Shown here: piece after piece, positions 1 to 8,976 of the stretch
Numbering within the stretch: the first letter of the stretch is position 1
Layout: each line of letters begins with the position of its first letter
Source of the DNA: Enterovirga sp.
Lineage (GTDB): Bacteria > Pseudomonadota > Alphaproteobacteria > Rhizobiales > Beijerinckiaceae
DNA: 43,771 bases
Assembly (NCBI RefSeq): GCF_028290205.1
Contig: NZ_JAQGKF010000047.1
Location: forward strand, 1 to 43,771
Direction of reading: 5' to 3'
Translations under genes and position numbers: made by a program
Notes under the pieces: model-generated
Databases searched by the model: none
Seen by the model: the letters and a program-made list of their open reading frames with translations, nothing else
What the model was told of the DNA's origin: nothing

Positions 1-578
1 TGCCGCCCGATCCGGGCCCGGGTCTCCGCCTCGTCGAGATGGAGGCGGCCGCTGCGGAGAAAGGCCAGGTAGCCGCCCTGCTCGGCCACCACCCAGCCCG
101 GATCGAGCTCGTAGCTGTCCGGCCCGAGCCCGGTCTCCTCGGCGATCTCGCGCCGGATGCTGCCTTCGAGGTCGACGCGGCCGTCCGGCGTCACGTCCGA
201 CAGGTCCGGCGTTCCGCACGGAAAATAGAGCCGGCCGGCATTGGCCGTGTGGTCGGCCATGCGGCCGAGCAGAAAGCCGCCGTCGCGGCAGCGCAGCGCG
301 CCCATCGCGAAGCCGTTCCAGACCGGCGCGCCCTGGGGACCGGCGCCGAGCCAGGCCAGCATGCTGGCATAGCTGGTCTCGAAGAAGCTCGCCCGGATGC
401 GCTCGCCGTGCTCCTCGAGGCCGCAGGCCATCAGGACGCGGCCGTCGAAGATGCCGGGCCGGGCCGAGAGCCTGGCGGTCCAATCCGCCGCCACGGCCTC
501 ACGGTTGAGCTCGGGCCAGTCCCAGCAGAACGCGTCGAGCCTCGCGTCGACGGCTGCAACCCGCCAGAGCCGGCTCAC
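1..578 (-). CDS. NUDIX hydrolase-like protein, 3' part cut by window edge
   Basis: Reading the minus strand from a GTG at 578 gives an open frame of 192 codons that runs off the left edge. The GTG overlaps the stop of the phzF-like gene by 4 bp (GTGA), which suggests translational coupling. Near residue 150 it carries RREIAEETGL, the second half of a NUDIX box (REUxEExGU). The Glu expected eight residues before the box Arg is not there; Val stands in its place, so the box is non-canonical. An N-terminal part with many aromatic and charged residues (FCWDWPEL, FFETSYASMLAWLG) precedes the NUDIX fold. Substrate is unknown. The assignment rests on the half-motif and the general fold pattern only, and the C-terminus is missing. 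Confidence 0.7.
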   Translation of the reverse strand, partial: MSRLWRVAAVDARLDAFCWDWPELNREAVAADWTARLSARPGIFDGRVLMACGLEEHGERIRASFFETSYASMLAWLGAGPQGAPVWNGFAMGALRCRDGGFLLGRMADHTANAGRLYFPCGTPDLSDVTPDGRVDLEGSIRREIAEETGLGPDSYELDPGWVVAEQGGYLAFLRSGRLHLDEAETRARIGR

Positions 579-1474
579 GCGTCGATCCTGCCCTCGGACA
601 CGATCACGGCCCAGCCGCCGATCTCGGCGGAGCTGAGCGCCCCGCCCCGGATCACGATCTGCAGCTCGATGTCGCTCGGCCGGCCCATCTCGTAGCCCTG
701 CTCGATCAGGATCGAATGCTCGCCGTCGCCGAGCGGCTCGCATTGCATGAGCACGCCCGCGAAGGCCGCGACCGCGGAGCCCGTCGCCGGATCCTCGGCG
801 ATGCCCATGCCGGGCGCGAACATGCGGGCCCGGAAGCGGCCCGGACGGCCGCCGTTCTGGCGCGCATAGACGAAGGCGGCCGGGTGGTCGCCGCCGAACG
901 CCCTGAGGAAGGATTCGCCCGCCGGCTTCGCCTGGGCCAGCGCCTCGAGCGAGGCCAGCGGCACGAAGTCGAAGGGCACCCCGGCCGAGTGCCGGCTCGG
1001 CGCGTGCCGGTCGAAGCCGATCTGGCCCGGATCGAGCCCGAGGCCCCAGGCCGCCTCGACCGGGTCGGGGCCGCCCTCCAGCGCCTGCGGCAGGCGGGGC
1101 AGCCGGAACCGGGCGTGGCCGCAATCCTTGCCCTTGGGCTCGGCCAGGCAGGTCACGACGCCGATCGGCTCCTCGAGCCCGAAAGCCTGCGCATCCGCAC
1201 CCGTCTCGTGCCGCAGCGCCAGCAGCACCGCGGTGCCGACGGTCGGATGGCCGGCGAAGGGCAGTTCGCGGGCCGGCGTGAAGATGCGGAGGCTCGCCCG
1301 GTGCCGGGCATCGGCCGGCGGCAGCACGAACACCGTCTCGGACAGGTTGAACTCGCGGGCGATCCTCTGCATCGCGGCCGTGTCCAGGCCCTCCGCGTCC
1401 AGCACCACGGCCAGCGGATTGCCGGCGAAGCGGTGCTCGGTGAAGACGTCGAGCGTGACGAAGCGGCGTGCCAT
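575..1474 (-). CDS. PhzF family isomerase/epimerase-like protein
   Basis: A 299-residue protein with the PhzF-family layout of two similar alpha/beta barrels. The N-terminus has the family motif VDVFTEHRFAGNPLAVV-type (here LDVFTEHRFAGNPLAVV), and Glu46 in SETVFV matches the catalytic Glu45 of phenazine-biosynthesis PhzF. Further family motifs are GHPTVGTA near residue 95 and EDPATGSAV near residue 225. Phenazine genes are absent, so a housekeeping or detoxifying isomerase is more likely than phenazine synthesis; the substrate cannot be told. ATG start, with AGGGA 7 nt upstream. It lies 27 bp downstream of pdxY and overlaps the NUDIX gene, so pdxY-phzF-nudix look like one operon. Confidence 0.9.
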   Translation of the reverse strand: MARRFVTLDVFTEHRFAGNPLAVVLDAEGLDTAAMQRIAREFNLSETVFVLPPADARHRASLRIFTPARELPFAGHPTVGTAVLLALRHETGADAQAFGLEEPIGVVTCLAEPKGKDCGHARFRLPRLPQALEGGPDPVEAAWGLGLDPGQIGFDRHAPSRHSAGVPFDFVPLASLEALAQAKPAGESFLRAFGGDHPAAFVYARQNGGRPGRFRARMFAPGMGIAEDPATGSAVAAFAGVLMQCEPLGDGEHSILIEQGYEMGRPSDIELQIVIRGGALSSAEIGGWAVIVSEGRIDA

Positions 1475-1501
1475 GGCGATCCCTGAGAGAGACCGCCGGG
1501 A

Positions 1502-2350
1502 TTAGACCGGCTGCGCCGTGAAGGTCCAGGTCGGGCGCACGAGTTCCTCCTGGGCGGCGACGAGCAGGATCTCGCGCGAACCGGCTTCGGCCGTCCGCCG
1601 CAGGAGCCCGTAGACCGAGGCGGCCGCCCGGCTCAGCGCCGCGCCGGCCGAGCCTGTCTCCAGCAGGTGGACGAAGAACAGGGCCGCGATGGCGTCGCCG
1701 GCGCCGTTGACCTCGACATCGAGCCGCGGCGTGCGGACCAGCCAGGCGCCCTCGCGGTCCTCGGCCAGGAGGTCGACGGCGTCGGACGGCGTCGAGTCGG
1801 TCCGCAGGGACGTCACCAGCACGGTGCCGGGCCCGAGCGCCTTCAGCGTGGTGATCGCGCGGCGCGCATCGCCGACCGTCGCGACCGTTCGGCCGGTCAG
1901 GTATTCGAGCTCGAACTGGTTCGGCGTGACCACATCGGCCGCCGGCACGGCGCGGTCGCGCATGAATTCCGGAATGCCGGCCCGCACGAACACGCCGCGT
2001 CCCACGTCGCCGATCACCGGATCGCAGCAATAGAGCGCCGCCGGCCGCGCCTGCCGGGCCCGGGCCACCGTGGACAGGATGGCCTGGCCGATATCGGCCG
2101 AGCCCATGTAGCCGGACAGGACCCCGTCGCAGCGCTCCAGCGCGCCCCGGTCGGCGATGCCGTCCACCACCTCCTCGACGGCCTGGCCGTCGAAGACGCG
2201 GCCGGTCCAGGCGCCGTAGCCGGTGTGGTTCGAGAACTGCACCGTGTGGATCGGCCACACCTCGTGCCCGAGCCGCTGCATCGCGAAGACCGCGGAGGCG
2301 TTGCCGACATGGCCGAACGCCACGTGGGACTGGATGGACAGGATGTTCAT
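1502..2350 (-). CDS. pdxY: Pyridoxal kinase PdxY
   Basis: A 282-residue ribokinase-fold enzyme that phosphorylates pyridoxal with ATP in the vitamin B6 salvage pathway. The start MNILSIQSHVAFGHVGN is typical of PdxY/PdxK. The middle has CDPVIGD (about residues 108-114) and VTPNQFELEYLTG (about 140), which build the substrate and ATP sites. The C-terminal anion-hole motif is NGAGDAIAALFF with the catalytic Asp, in place of the common GTGD form. Usual PdxY length is about 285 residues, so the gene looks intact. It is the first gene of a probable operon with the PhzF-like and NUDIX genes and is divergent from the DedA gene, with about 115 bp between. Confidence 0.92.
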   Translation of the reverse strand: MNILSIQSHVAFGHVGNASAVFAMQRLGHEVWPIHTVQFSNHTGYGAWTGRVFDGQAVEEVVDGIADRGALERCDGVLSGYMGSADIGQAILSTVARARQARPAALYCCDPVIGDVGRGVFVRAGIPEFMRDRAVPAADVVTPNQFELEYLTGRTVATVGDARRAITTLKALGPGTVLVTSLRTDSTPSDAVDLLAEDREGAWLVRTPRLDVEVNGAGDAIAALFFVHLLETGSAGAALSRAAASVYGLLRRTAEAGSREILLVAAQEELVRPTWTFTAQPV

Positions 2351-2466
2351 CGGCCGCTTCCCTGGATGTGCCGGCCCGGCCGGACTTGACCGGCGGAGCG
2401 TGATCGGTGAGGCGAAAGCCCCCCACCCTGCCGGCGCCCGGCAGGCTTCTGGCGCCGGGAGCTGCC

Positions 2467-2991
2467 GTGATCAACTTCGAGCATCTTGCAGCTCCCGTGG
2501 TGGACTTCGTGCGGGTCAACCAGGGCTGGGCTCCTCTCGTGGTGGGCGCGCTCGCCTTCGGCGAGTCGCTGGCCATCGTGTCGGTGCTGATTCCCGCCAC
2601 CGTGATCATGGTCGGGATCGGCGCGCTGATCGGCGGGGCGGGGCTGGAATTCTGGCCGATCTGGGCCGGCGCCGCCTTCGGGGCGTTCCTCGGCGACTGG
2701 ATCAGCTACGAGGTGGCGCGCTATTTCGGGCCGGCCATCCAGCATTCCTGGCCGCTGAACCGGCAGCCCGAACTCGTGGCCAGGACCGAGCGGCTGATGA
2801 CGAAATTCGGCGCCTGGGGCGTGTTCATCGGGCGTTTCTTCGGCCCGCTCCGGGCATTGGTGCCGCTGGTCGCGGGCGTGTTCGAAATGCCCCGGGTGCG
2901 GTTCCAGGTCGCGAATGCCGCCTCGGCCCTGGTCTGGGCGACGATCCTGCTCGCGCCCGGGGCCGGGCTGATGGAATGGCTCAAGCGCTGA
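2467..2991 (+). CDS. DedA family membrane protein
   Basis: A 174-residue integral membrane protein of the DedA/SNARE-associated (VTT) family, whose members act in envelope homeostasis, in several cases as undecaprenyl-phosphate or phospholipid transporters. Family marks are FGESLAIVSVLIPATVIM near residue 30, GAFLGDWISYEVARYFG near residue 78, and GRFFGPLRALVPLVAG near residue 125 (the F/Y-x-R-(F/H)-x-P-x-R type motif). I chose GTG at 2467 because GGGAG stands 5-6 nt before it; a longer frame from 2407 would add 20 proline-rich residues with no ribosome binding site. It converges on the ABC substrate-binding gene. Confidence 0.88.
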   Translation: MINFEHLAAPVVDFVRVNQGWAPLVVGALAFGESLAIVSVLIPATVIMVGIGALIGGAGLEFWPIWAGAAFGAFLGDWISYEVARYFGPAIQHSWPLNRQPELVARTERLMTKFGAWGVFIGRFFGPLRALVPLVAGVFEMPRVRFQVANAASALVWATILLAPGAGLMEWLKR

Positions 2992-3010
2992 CAGTCGCCG
3001 TCAGCGGCCG

Positions 3011-3047
3011 GGGGCCATGCCCCGTCTGCCCCGCGCCCGGAGGCGCG
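3011..3047. terminator. Two hairpins between convergent genes
   Basis: Between the DedA stop and the stop of the ABC binding protein lie two perfect inverted repeats: 3011-3015/3019-3023 (5 bp, loop 3 nt) and 3032-3037/3042-3047 (CGCGCC/GGCGCG, loop 4 nt). No long T run follows on either strand, so a role as bidirectional terminator is inferred from position. Confidence 0.4.
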
Positions 3048-3066
3048 AGGCAACAGGTTTGCGGCG

Positions 3067-4098
3067 TCAGCTCCCGGCGCGCTTGACGAAGCGGTCCGTG
3101 AAGGTCTGAGCCAGGTCGATCTTGGCGCTGGCCAGCTCCGGGTCGATAACGCGCAGCATCTCCAGCACGCTGTCCTGCCCCTCCTGCGGGATGATGCCCG
3201 TGCGGGAATAGCTCTCGAGCGAGTTCCTGACCGCCTTCAGGTAGAGCGGCTTGTCGTTCAGGTGGTATTCGGTGGGAACGAGGTTGGCCACGTCCTCGGG
3301 CTTGGCCGTGCTCAGCCATTTCAGCGCCTTCACGTGGGCGTTGACGAGGCGCTGCACCGTGTTCGGGTTCGCGGCCACGAAGTCGGACTTGAGATAGACG
3401 ACGGCGGCCGGGTTGGACCCGCCGAACAGCGCCTTGGTGCCGGCTTCCGTGCGGGTGTCGATCAGCGGCGTGATCAGCCCGTCCTCCTCCAGCTTCGCGA
3501 TCACCGGGTCGAGATGGGAGATGATGTCGATCTCGCCCTTCTGCATCGCGGCCACGGCGCCGGCCCCGCCGCCGACGCCCACGAAGGCGGCATCGTTCGG
3601 CTTCAGGCCCGCCTTGACCATCGCGTATTGCGCCGTGATCGCGGTGGAGGAGCCCGGCGCGGTCACGCCGATGCGGCGGCCCTTGAAATCGGCCGGCGAC
3701 TTGATCTCGCCCGCCTTCTCCTTCTTGACCGCGATGGTGATGGCCGGGAAGCGGCCGAGCTCGCAGACGGCCTGGATCATCTGGCCCTTGGCCTGCATCC
3801 GGATCGTGTGCTCGTAGGCCCCCGTGACCACGTCGACCGAGCCGCCGATCAGCGATTGCAGCGACTTCGCGCCGCCGCCGAAGTCGTTGATCTCGACCTC
3901 GAGGCCCTCCTCCTTGAAGAAGCCCTTCCGCTCCGCCACCGTGAGGGGGAGATAGTAGAGAAGCGGCTTGCCGCCGACGCCGAGCTTCACGGCCGCCTTC
4001 TCCGGCGCGCCGGCCGCCTGGGCGAAGGCTCCGGGGCTGCCGAACGAAAGCGCACCGCCGAAGGCGGCCGCGCCGCCGATGAAGTGCCTGCGGTCCAT
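3067..4098 (-). CDS. ABC transporter substrate-binding protein, NMT1/SsuA-like, Tat signal
   Basis: A 343-residue periplasmic binding protein of the NMT1/SsuA/ThiY class. The N-terminus MDRRHFIGGAAAFGGALSFG is a twin-arginine signal (RRHF) with cleavage near AFA-QA, so export in folded form is expected. Class features follow: YYLPLTVAERKGFFKEEGLEV (here from about residue 48), FGGGAKSLQSLIGGSVDVV, and DFKGRRIGVTAPGSST, the ligand-contacting loop. I chose ATG at 4098 because GGAGGA precedes it by 7 nt; the longer frame to 4128 lacks such a site. Last gene of an ATPase-permease-binding protein operon. Ligands in this class include sulfonates, nitrate, thiamine precursors and aromatic acids; nothing here decides between them. 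Confidence 0.9.
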   Translation of the reverse strand: MDRRHFIGGAAAFGGALSFGSPGAFAQAAGAPEKAAVKLGVGGKPLLYYLPLTVAERKGFFKEEGLEVEINDFGGGAKSLQSLIGGSVDVVTGAYEHTIRMQAKGQMIQAVCELGRFPAITIAVKKEKAGEIKSPADFKGRRIGVTAPGSSTAITAQYAMVKAGLKPNDAAFVGVGGGAGAVAAMQKGEIDIISHLDPVIAKLEEDGLITPLIDTRTEAGTKALFGGSNPAAVVYLKSDFVAANPNTVQRLVNAHVKALKWLSTAKPEDVANLVPTEYHLNDKPLYLKAVRNSLESYSRTGIIPQEGQDSVLEMLRVIDPELASAKIDLAQTFTDRFVKRAGS

Positions 4099-4186
4099 GG
4101 TGTTCCTCCGTATGCTTTCGGGCTGCATAGCGCGGCCCGGAAATCCGGCAAAGCGCAGCAGGCCCGAACTTTAGGTCAGGTGCGCG

Positions 4187-4978
4187 TCAGCTCTTGCCGA
4201 CGCCGCCGGGGCCCGGCCGCCAAACCAGCAGCCGGTTCTCGATCACCGTCACGATGGAATCGATGACGAGGACGAAGACGGCCAGGATCACCATGCCGGC
4301 GAAGACGCCGGTGACGTCGAACACGCTTTCGGCCTCCTGGATCTTGTAGCCGAGACCGGCGGACGAGCCGAGATACTCGCCGACCACCGCACCGACGAGG
4401 GCGAAACCGACCGAGGTGTGCAGGGAGGAGAACATCCAGGTCAGCGCGGCCGGCCAGTAGACGTGGCGCAGAAGCTGGCGCTCGTTCATGCCGAGCATGC
4501 GGGCATTCGCCAGCACCGTCGGAGAGACCTCGCGCACGCCCTGATAGACGTTGAAGAACACGATAAAGAAGACGAGCGTGAAGCCGAGCGCCACCTTGGA
4601 CCAGATGCCGAGCCCGAACCACAGCGCGAAGATGGGTGCCAGCACGACGCGTGGCAGGGCGTTCGCGGCCTTGATGTAGGGGTCGAACACGGCGGCCAGG
4701 AGTTCGCGCCGCGCGAACAGGAACCCCATCAGGATGCCGCCGCCGGCCCCGAACACGAAGGCCAGCACGGTCTCCTGCAGCGTGATCCAGAGATGCCGCC
4801 AGATCTCGCCCGAGGCGAATTCCCGGACCACGCGGAGCATGACGTCGCCCGGCGTGGAGAAGAAGAACTGGGCGTTCTTCACGGTCCCGAAGATCGGGTA
4901 GTTGGTGACCAGGTGCCACAGGGCCAGAAGAACCAGACCGACGCCGATCTGGGCCAGCAGGAGCTTGAAGCGGGTCAT
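4187..4978 (-). CDS. ABC transporter permease, SsuC/TauC-like
   Basis: A 263-residue inner-membrane permease with about six transmembrane segments and the binding-protein-dependent transport domain. The EAA-type loop that contacts the ATPase lies near residues 155-180 (ANARMLGMNERQLLRHVYWP, with the conserved Gly). The preceding stretch ALPRVVLAPIFALWFGLGIWSK is typical of the SsuC/TauC group. The gene starts 20 nt after the ATPase stop, and the binding-protein gene follows after 88 bp, so the three form one importer. Substrate unknown. Confidence 0.9.
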   Translation of the reverse strand: MTRFKLLLAQIGVGLVLLALWHLVTNYPIFGTVKNAQFFFSTPGDVMLRVVREFASGEIWRHLWITLQETVLAFVFGAGGGILMGFLFARRELLAAVFDPYIKAANALPRVVLAPIFALWFGLGIWSKVALGFTLVFFIVFFNVYQGVREVSPTVLANARMLGMNERQLLRHVYWPAALTWMFSSLHTSVGFALVGAVVGEYLGSSAGLGYKIQEAESVFDVTGVFAGMVILAVFVLVIDSIVTVIENRLLVWRPGPGGVGKS

Positions 4979-4997
4979 CGCGCGGCTGCCGTTCCGG

Positions 4998-5816
4998 TCA
5001 TCCGGCCTCTCCGAAGGCGTAAGCCTTCTGGACCTCGGCCCGGAGGCTCGACCAGATTTCCTTGTGAATGCGATGGAATTCCGGGTCGAGCCGGATCTCG
5101 GCCGCGTCCCGGGGCCGGTCCAGGCCGACGCGGAAATCCCCGATGATGGTCGCGGCCGGCCCGGCCGACATCACGACCACCCTGTCGGAGAGCGCGATCG
5201 CCTCCTCGAGATCGTGCGTGACGAAGAGCACGGCCTTGCGGTCCTGCGCCCACAGATTGAGGAGCAGATTGCCCATGATCTGCCGGGTCTGCGCGTCCAG
5301 CGGCCCGAAGGGCTCGTCCATCAGAAGGATTTCGGGGTTGCGGATCAGCACCTGGGCCAGCGCCACGCGCTTGCGCTGCCCGCCCGACAGCATGTGCGGA
5401 TAGGAGCCGAGAAAGGTCTTGAGGCCGACCCGCGTCAGCCATTGCGTCGCCCGCTCGAGCGCCTCGCCCCGCCGCACGCCCTGCGGCTCGAGCGCCACCG
5501 CGACATTGTCGAGCGCCGTCTTCCAGGGCATCAGCGCGTCGGCCTGAAACAGGTAGCCGGAGCGCCCGTTCAGCCCGGACAGGGGCGCGCCGAAGATCGA
5601 CACCCGGCCGGCGCTCGGCTGCAGCAGGCCGGCGGTGGCGTTGAGCAGGGTGGACTTGCCGCAGCCCGTCGGGCCGACGATGGCCACGAACTCGCCGGGC
5701 CGCACCGCGAGATCGATCCCCTGCACCGCCTGATAGATCGCGCCGCCGGCGAGCGGAAACGCGATCGCCACTCCGGCGAGCGTGACGGCGGCTGACCCGC
5801 CCGGTTCGTCTGCCAT
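4998..5816 (-). CDS. ABC transporter ATP-binding protein, SsuB/TauB-like
   Basis: A 272-residue nucleotide-binding subunit. Walker A is GPTGCGKST at residues 48-56, the Q-loop is near FQADALMPWKT (90-100), the signature LSGGQ is at 143-147, Walker B with ILLMDEP is at about 163-169 and the switch His is His201 in VTHD. The motif FQADALMPWKTALDNV is typical of the nitrate/sulfonate/taurine group. It is the first gene of the three-gene importer operon and so probably carries the promoter in the 94 bp before it. That gap also holds two mutually exclusive inverted repeats (GGCGCG 5834-5839 with 5843-5848, and GTGGCG 5832-5837 with 5858-5863). Confidence 0.92.
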   Translation of the reverse strand: MADEPGGSAAVTLAGVAIAFPLAGGAIYQAVQGIDLAVRPGEFVAIVGPTGCGKSTLLNATAGLLQPSAGRVSIFGAPLSGLNGRSGYLFQADALMPWKTALDNVAVALEPQGVRRGEALERATQWLTRVGLKTFLGSYPHMLSGGQRKRVALAQVLIRNPEILLMDEPFGPLDAQTRQIMGNLLLNLWAQDRKAVLFVTHDLEEAIALSDRVVVMSAGPAATIIGDFRVGLDRPRDAAEIRLDPEFHRIHKEIWSSLRAEVQKAYAFGEAG

Positions 5817-5910
5817 GCTGTGCGTGGTGATGTGGCGCGGTCCGCGCCGTCTCCCGACGCCACAGGATCATAGCGGGGCGCGCTCGGGCCGGGCAACCCT
5901 GTTCGAACGT

Positions 5911-6672
5911 CTAGATCCGCTCGAACAGCCAGGTGTCGCAACGCTCGGTCGCGTCCCGGTCGCCCCATGCGGGTGGCGGCCCGGGGGCCCCGACCGGCGA
6001 GGCCCGGAGCCCTGCAAGGGCGGCGTGCGCCCGTTCCGCTGCCGCCTCCGCGACCGGGCCCGCGGCCGGGCCCGCGGCCGCCCGGAGGATGGCCGGGTGA
6101 AAGGAGACCAGCAGCGCCGAACCCGGCCGCCCCAGCAGCGGCGCCATGGCGGGAAGAAGGGCATATTCGCCGCCCTCGATGTCGAGGCTGATCAGCAGCG
6201 GCCCGCCCTCCCCGGCGAGGGCCGCAAGTTCGGCCGGGGTGACGGCCTCGGCCGTCCAGGCGCCGGGGCTGTCTGCGAGGGCGACGCTGGACATGGAATC
6301 GCCGGGCTTGCGGCGCGCGCCGAGCCGCACCGGCCCCGGATGCGGAGCCGCCGCCCGGGCCACGATCTCGATCCGGCCGGCAAGGTCGGGGTTGGCGGCG
6401 AGGTTGCGCCGGAGCTGGGCCAGGGCCGCCGGGTCGGCCTCCACGGCCACGGCCCGGGTCGCCCCGCAGGCCACGCCGTAGAGCGACAGGATTCCGGTCC
6501 AGGCGCCGATGTCGAGGATTGTGGTCGCAGGGCCGATCAGGCGGCAGAGCGTCGCCAGGGTGGCGGGCTCCCAGCGGCCGGCCTCGACGCGATCCCAAAA
6601 GGTCGGCTGGTCGTCGGCGACCGCGAACGCGACCGCCCCGGCCCGGATCCGCCGCGGGCCGGTCCCCGTCAC
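5911..6672 (-). CDS. FkbM family SAM-dependent methyltransferase
   Basis: A 253-residue class I methyltransferase. The SAM-binding motif is ILDIGAWTG at residues 52-60, with an acidic residue at the end of strand 2 (AVEAD, Glu78). The motif LLISLDIEGGEYALL near residue 155 is the hallmark of the FkbM family. FkbM enzymes methylate hydroxyl groups of polyketides or sugars, but many members are orphans; the acceptor here is unknown. The GTG start overlaps the stop of the NTF2-like gene by 4 bp, so the two are translated together. The last third is alanine/proline-rich with an AAGPAAGPVAEAAAE stretch of low complexity. Confidence 0.82.
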   Translation of the reverse strand: MTGTGPRRIRAGAVAFAVADDQPTFWDRVEAGRWEPATLATLCRLIGPATTILDIGAWTGILSLYGVACGATRAVAVEADPAALAQLRRNLAANPDLAGRIEIVARAAAPHPGPVRLGARRKPGDSMSSVALADSPGAWTAEAVTPAELAALAGEGGPLLISLDIEGGEYALLPAMAPLLGRPGSALLVSFHPAILRAAAGPAAGPVAEAAAERAHAALAGLRASPVGAPGPPPAWGDRDATERCDTWLFERI

Positions 6673-7082
6673 GATCCGAGCAGGCGGGCCGCGAGCGCCG
6701 TGTCGGCGAATTGGCGGAACGAGGTGATCCGCCCGTTCTCGACCTGGACCAGATCCAGCACCTCGGTCTGAGCCTCCTGCCCGGACTGGCGCCCCCGCAC
6801 CCGAACCCGCGAATGGACGGCGACCCGGCCCGTCTCGGGATCGATCAGGAGGTCGAGGAGCGTCGTCTCAAGGAACTCGATGTTCTGGGTGAGACGCCGC
6901 AGCACCTCCCGGACGGCGACTGATCCCGTCGCGCTCGTCGGCACGGGGCTCGCCTCGGGCGAGCCGGCCAGGGAGAACTGCGCCGTGTCGCAGAAATGGC
7001 CCATCATGGCGTCAAGATCGCCAGTGACGCGGGCCTGGTAGGCGCTGCGGATCAGGGTCTCGATAGCTGCCCTGTCCTGCAT
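6669..7082 (-). CDS. NTF2-like/SnoaL-like domain protein
   Basis: A 137-residue single-domain protein with the cone-shaped NTF2-like fold pattern: an N-terminal helix pair (AAIETLIRSAYQARVTGDLDAMMGHFCD) followed by strands ending in TEVLDLVQVENGRITSFRQFAD. The final W/F-rich strand pattern is common in SnoaL-like cyclases and in bacterial proteins of unknown role. Its stop overlaps the FkbM methyltransferase start by 4 bp and it lies 28 bp after ilvC on the same strand, so it may be expressed from the ilvC promoter. No catalytic residue can be assigned. Confidence 0.8.
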   Translation of the reverse strand: MQDRAAIETLIRSAYQARVTGDLDAMMGHFCDTAQFSLAGSPEASPVPTSATGSVAVREVLRRLTQNIEFLETTLLDLLIDPETGRVAVHSRVRVRGRQSGQEAQTEVLDLVQVENGRITSFRQFADTALAARLLGS

Positions 7083-7110
7083 CGCGCCCTCCAGGCCCGT
7101 AAGGGAACGC

Positions 7111-8169
<1,059 letters not shown>

Positions 8170-8182
8170 TTAGATGAGTGCC

Positions 8183-8215
8183 GGCCCCGGTCGGGCTGCG
8201 CACGCGAGCGGGGCC
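8183..8215 (-). promoter_or_regulatory. Stem-loop in the ilvC leader
   Basis: A 7-bp perfect inverted repeat (GGCCCCG at 8183-8189, CGGGGCC at 8209-8215, loop 19 nt) lies about 53 nt upstream of the ilvC start in the 279-bp gap shared with the divergent DUF924 gene. No T run follows, so it is not a classic attenuator. A regulatory role is only a possibility. Apart from this I see no clear promoter or leader peptide in the gap. Confidence 0.25.
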
Positions 8216-8409
8216 GCTTGTAACCGGCCCGTCCGCGCTGGCAAGCACTTCGCGGCAGACGAGCGCCGCCACCCCGGCATGAACGCCACGCGGGAACAGG
8301 CCGGCCCATCGGGCGCCCGCTCTCGAACCCTCCCCTGCGGCCCGCGTTGCCGCATGGGATGCCGGCGGACCTCGGTGTTCCGGCCGGCTTCGGGCACTCA
8401 GGAGGCGGA

Positions 8410-8955
8410 ATGGACGAGATCGGACCCCGGGACGTGGTCTCGTTCTGGCGCGACGCCGGACCTGGCCGCTGGTTCACCAAGGACGCCAGCTTCGACCAGG
8501 AGGTGAGGGGCAGGTTCATGGCCGCCTGGGAGGCCGCGAGGGCGGGCGAACGGGACGGTTGGGCCGAGACACCGGAGGGCGCGCTCGCGCTGGTGATCCT
8601 GCTGGATCAGATGCCCCGCAACATGTTCCGGGGCGATCCGCGCACCTGGTCCACGGACGAGGCGGCGCGGCACGCGGCCGAGCGGGCCATCGCGGCCGGG
8701 CATGACAGCGCGGTGGATCCCGCCTTGCGGTCGTTCTTCTTTCTTCCCCTGATGCATGCCGAGGACCTCGCCGCGCAGGAGAGGTCGGTGGCCCTCTACG
8801 AGCAACACGGCGACCCGGACAACCTGACCTGGGCCCGCCACCACCGCGACGTCATCGCGCGGTTCGGCCGCTTCCCGCATCGCAACGCCGTGCTGGGCCG
8901 GACCAGCACGCCGGAGGAACTCGCCTTTCTGGCCGAGGACGATTTTCGCGGCTGA
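8410..8955 (+). CDS. DUF924 family protein
   Basis: A 181-residue cytoplasmic protein of the DUF924 (TPR-like helical) family. The family marks are all present: VVSFWRDAG at the N-terminus, ALVILLDQMPRNMFRG near residue 60, FFFLPLMHAEDLAAQE near residue 110, and RFGRFPHRNAVLGR near residue 155. Function is unknown in the family. I chose ATG at 8410 because AGGAGG stands 5 nt before it; the frame opens 21 codons earlier but without a ribosome binding site. It is divergent from ilvC and converges on a glutathione S-transferase gene. Confidence 0.9.
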   Translation: MDEIGPRDVVSFWRDAGPGRWFTKDASFDQEVRGRFMAAWEAARAGERDGWAETPEGALALVILLDQMPRNMFRGDPRTWSTDEAARHAAERAIAAGHDSAVDPALRSFFFLPLMHAEDLAAQERSVALYEQHGDPDNLTWARHHRDVIARFGRFPHRNAVLGRTSTPEELAFLAEDDFRG

Positions 8956-8957
8956 GA

Positions 8958-8976
8958 GCGGCGGCTACGGCGCCGC
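8958..8976. terminator. Hairpin at convergent 3' ends
   Basis: GCGGCG at 8958-8963 pairs with CGCCGC at 8971-8976 (6 bp, loop 7 nt). It lies just after the DUF924 stop and covers the stop codon of the convergent transferase gene. No T run, so a terminator role is weakly supported. Confidence 0.3.

Noticed and set aside
575-1474. Phenazine biosynthesis gene
   Set aside because: Only the PhzF fold is present; no other phenazine genes are in the window.
2223-3086. Long plus-strand frame across the pdxY/DedA region
   Set aside because: Arg/Gly/Ala-rich composition with no domain; it is a shadow of pdxY and DedA in another frame, as are most long frames in this GC-rich DNA.
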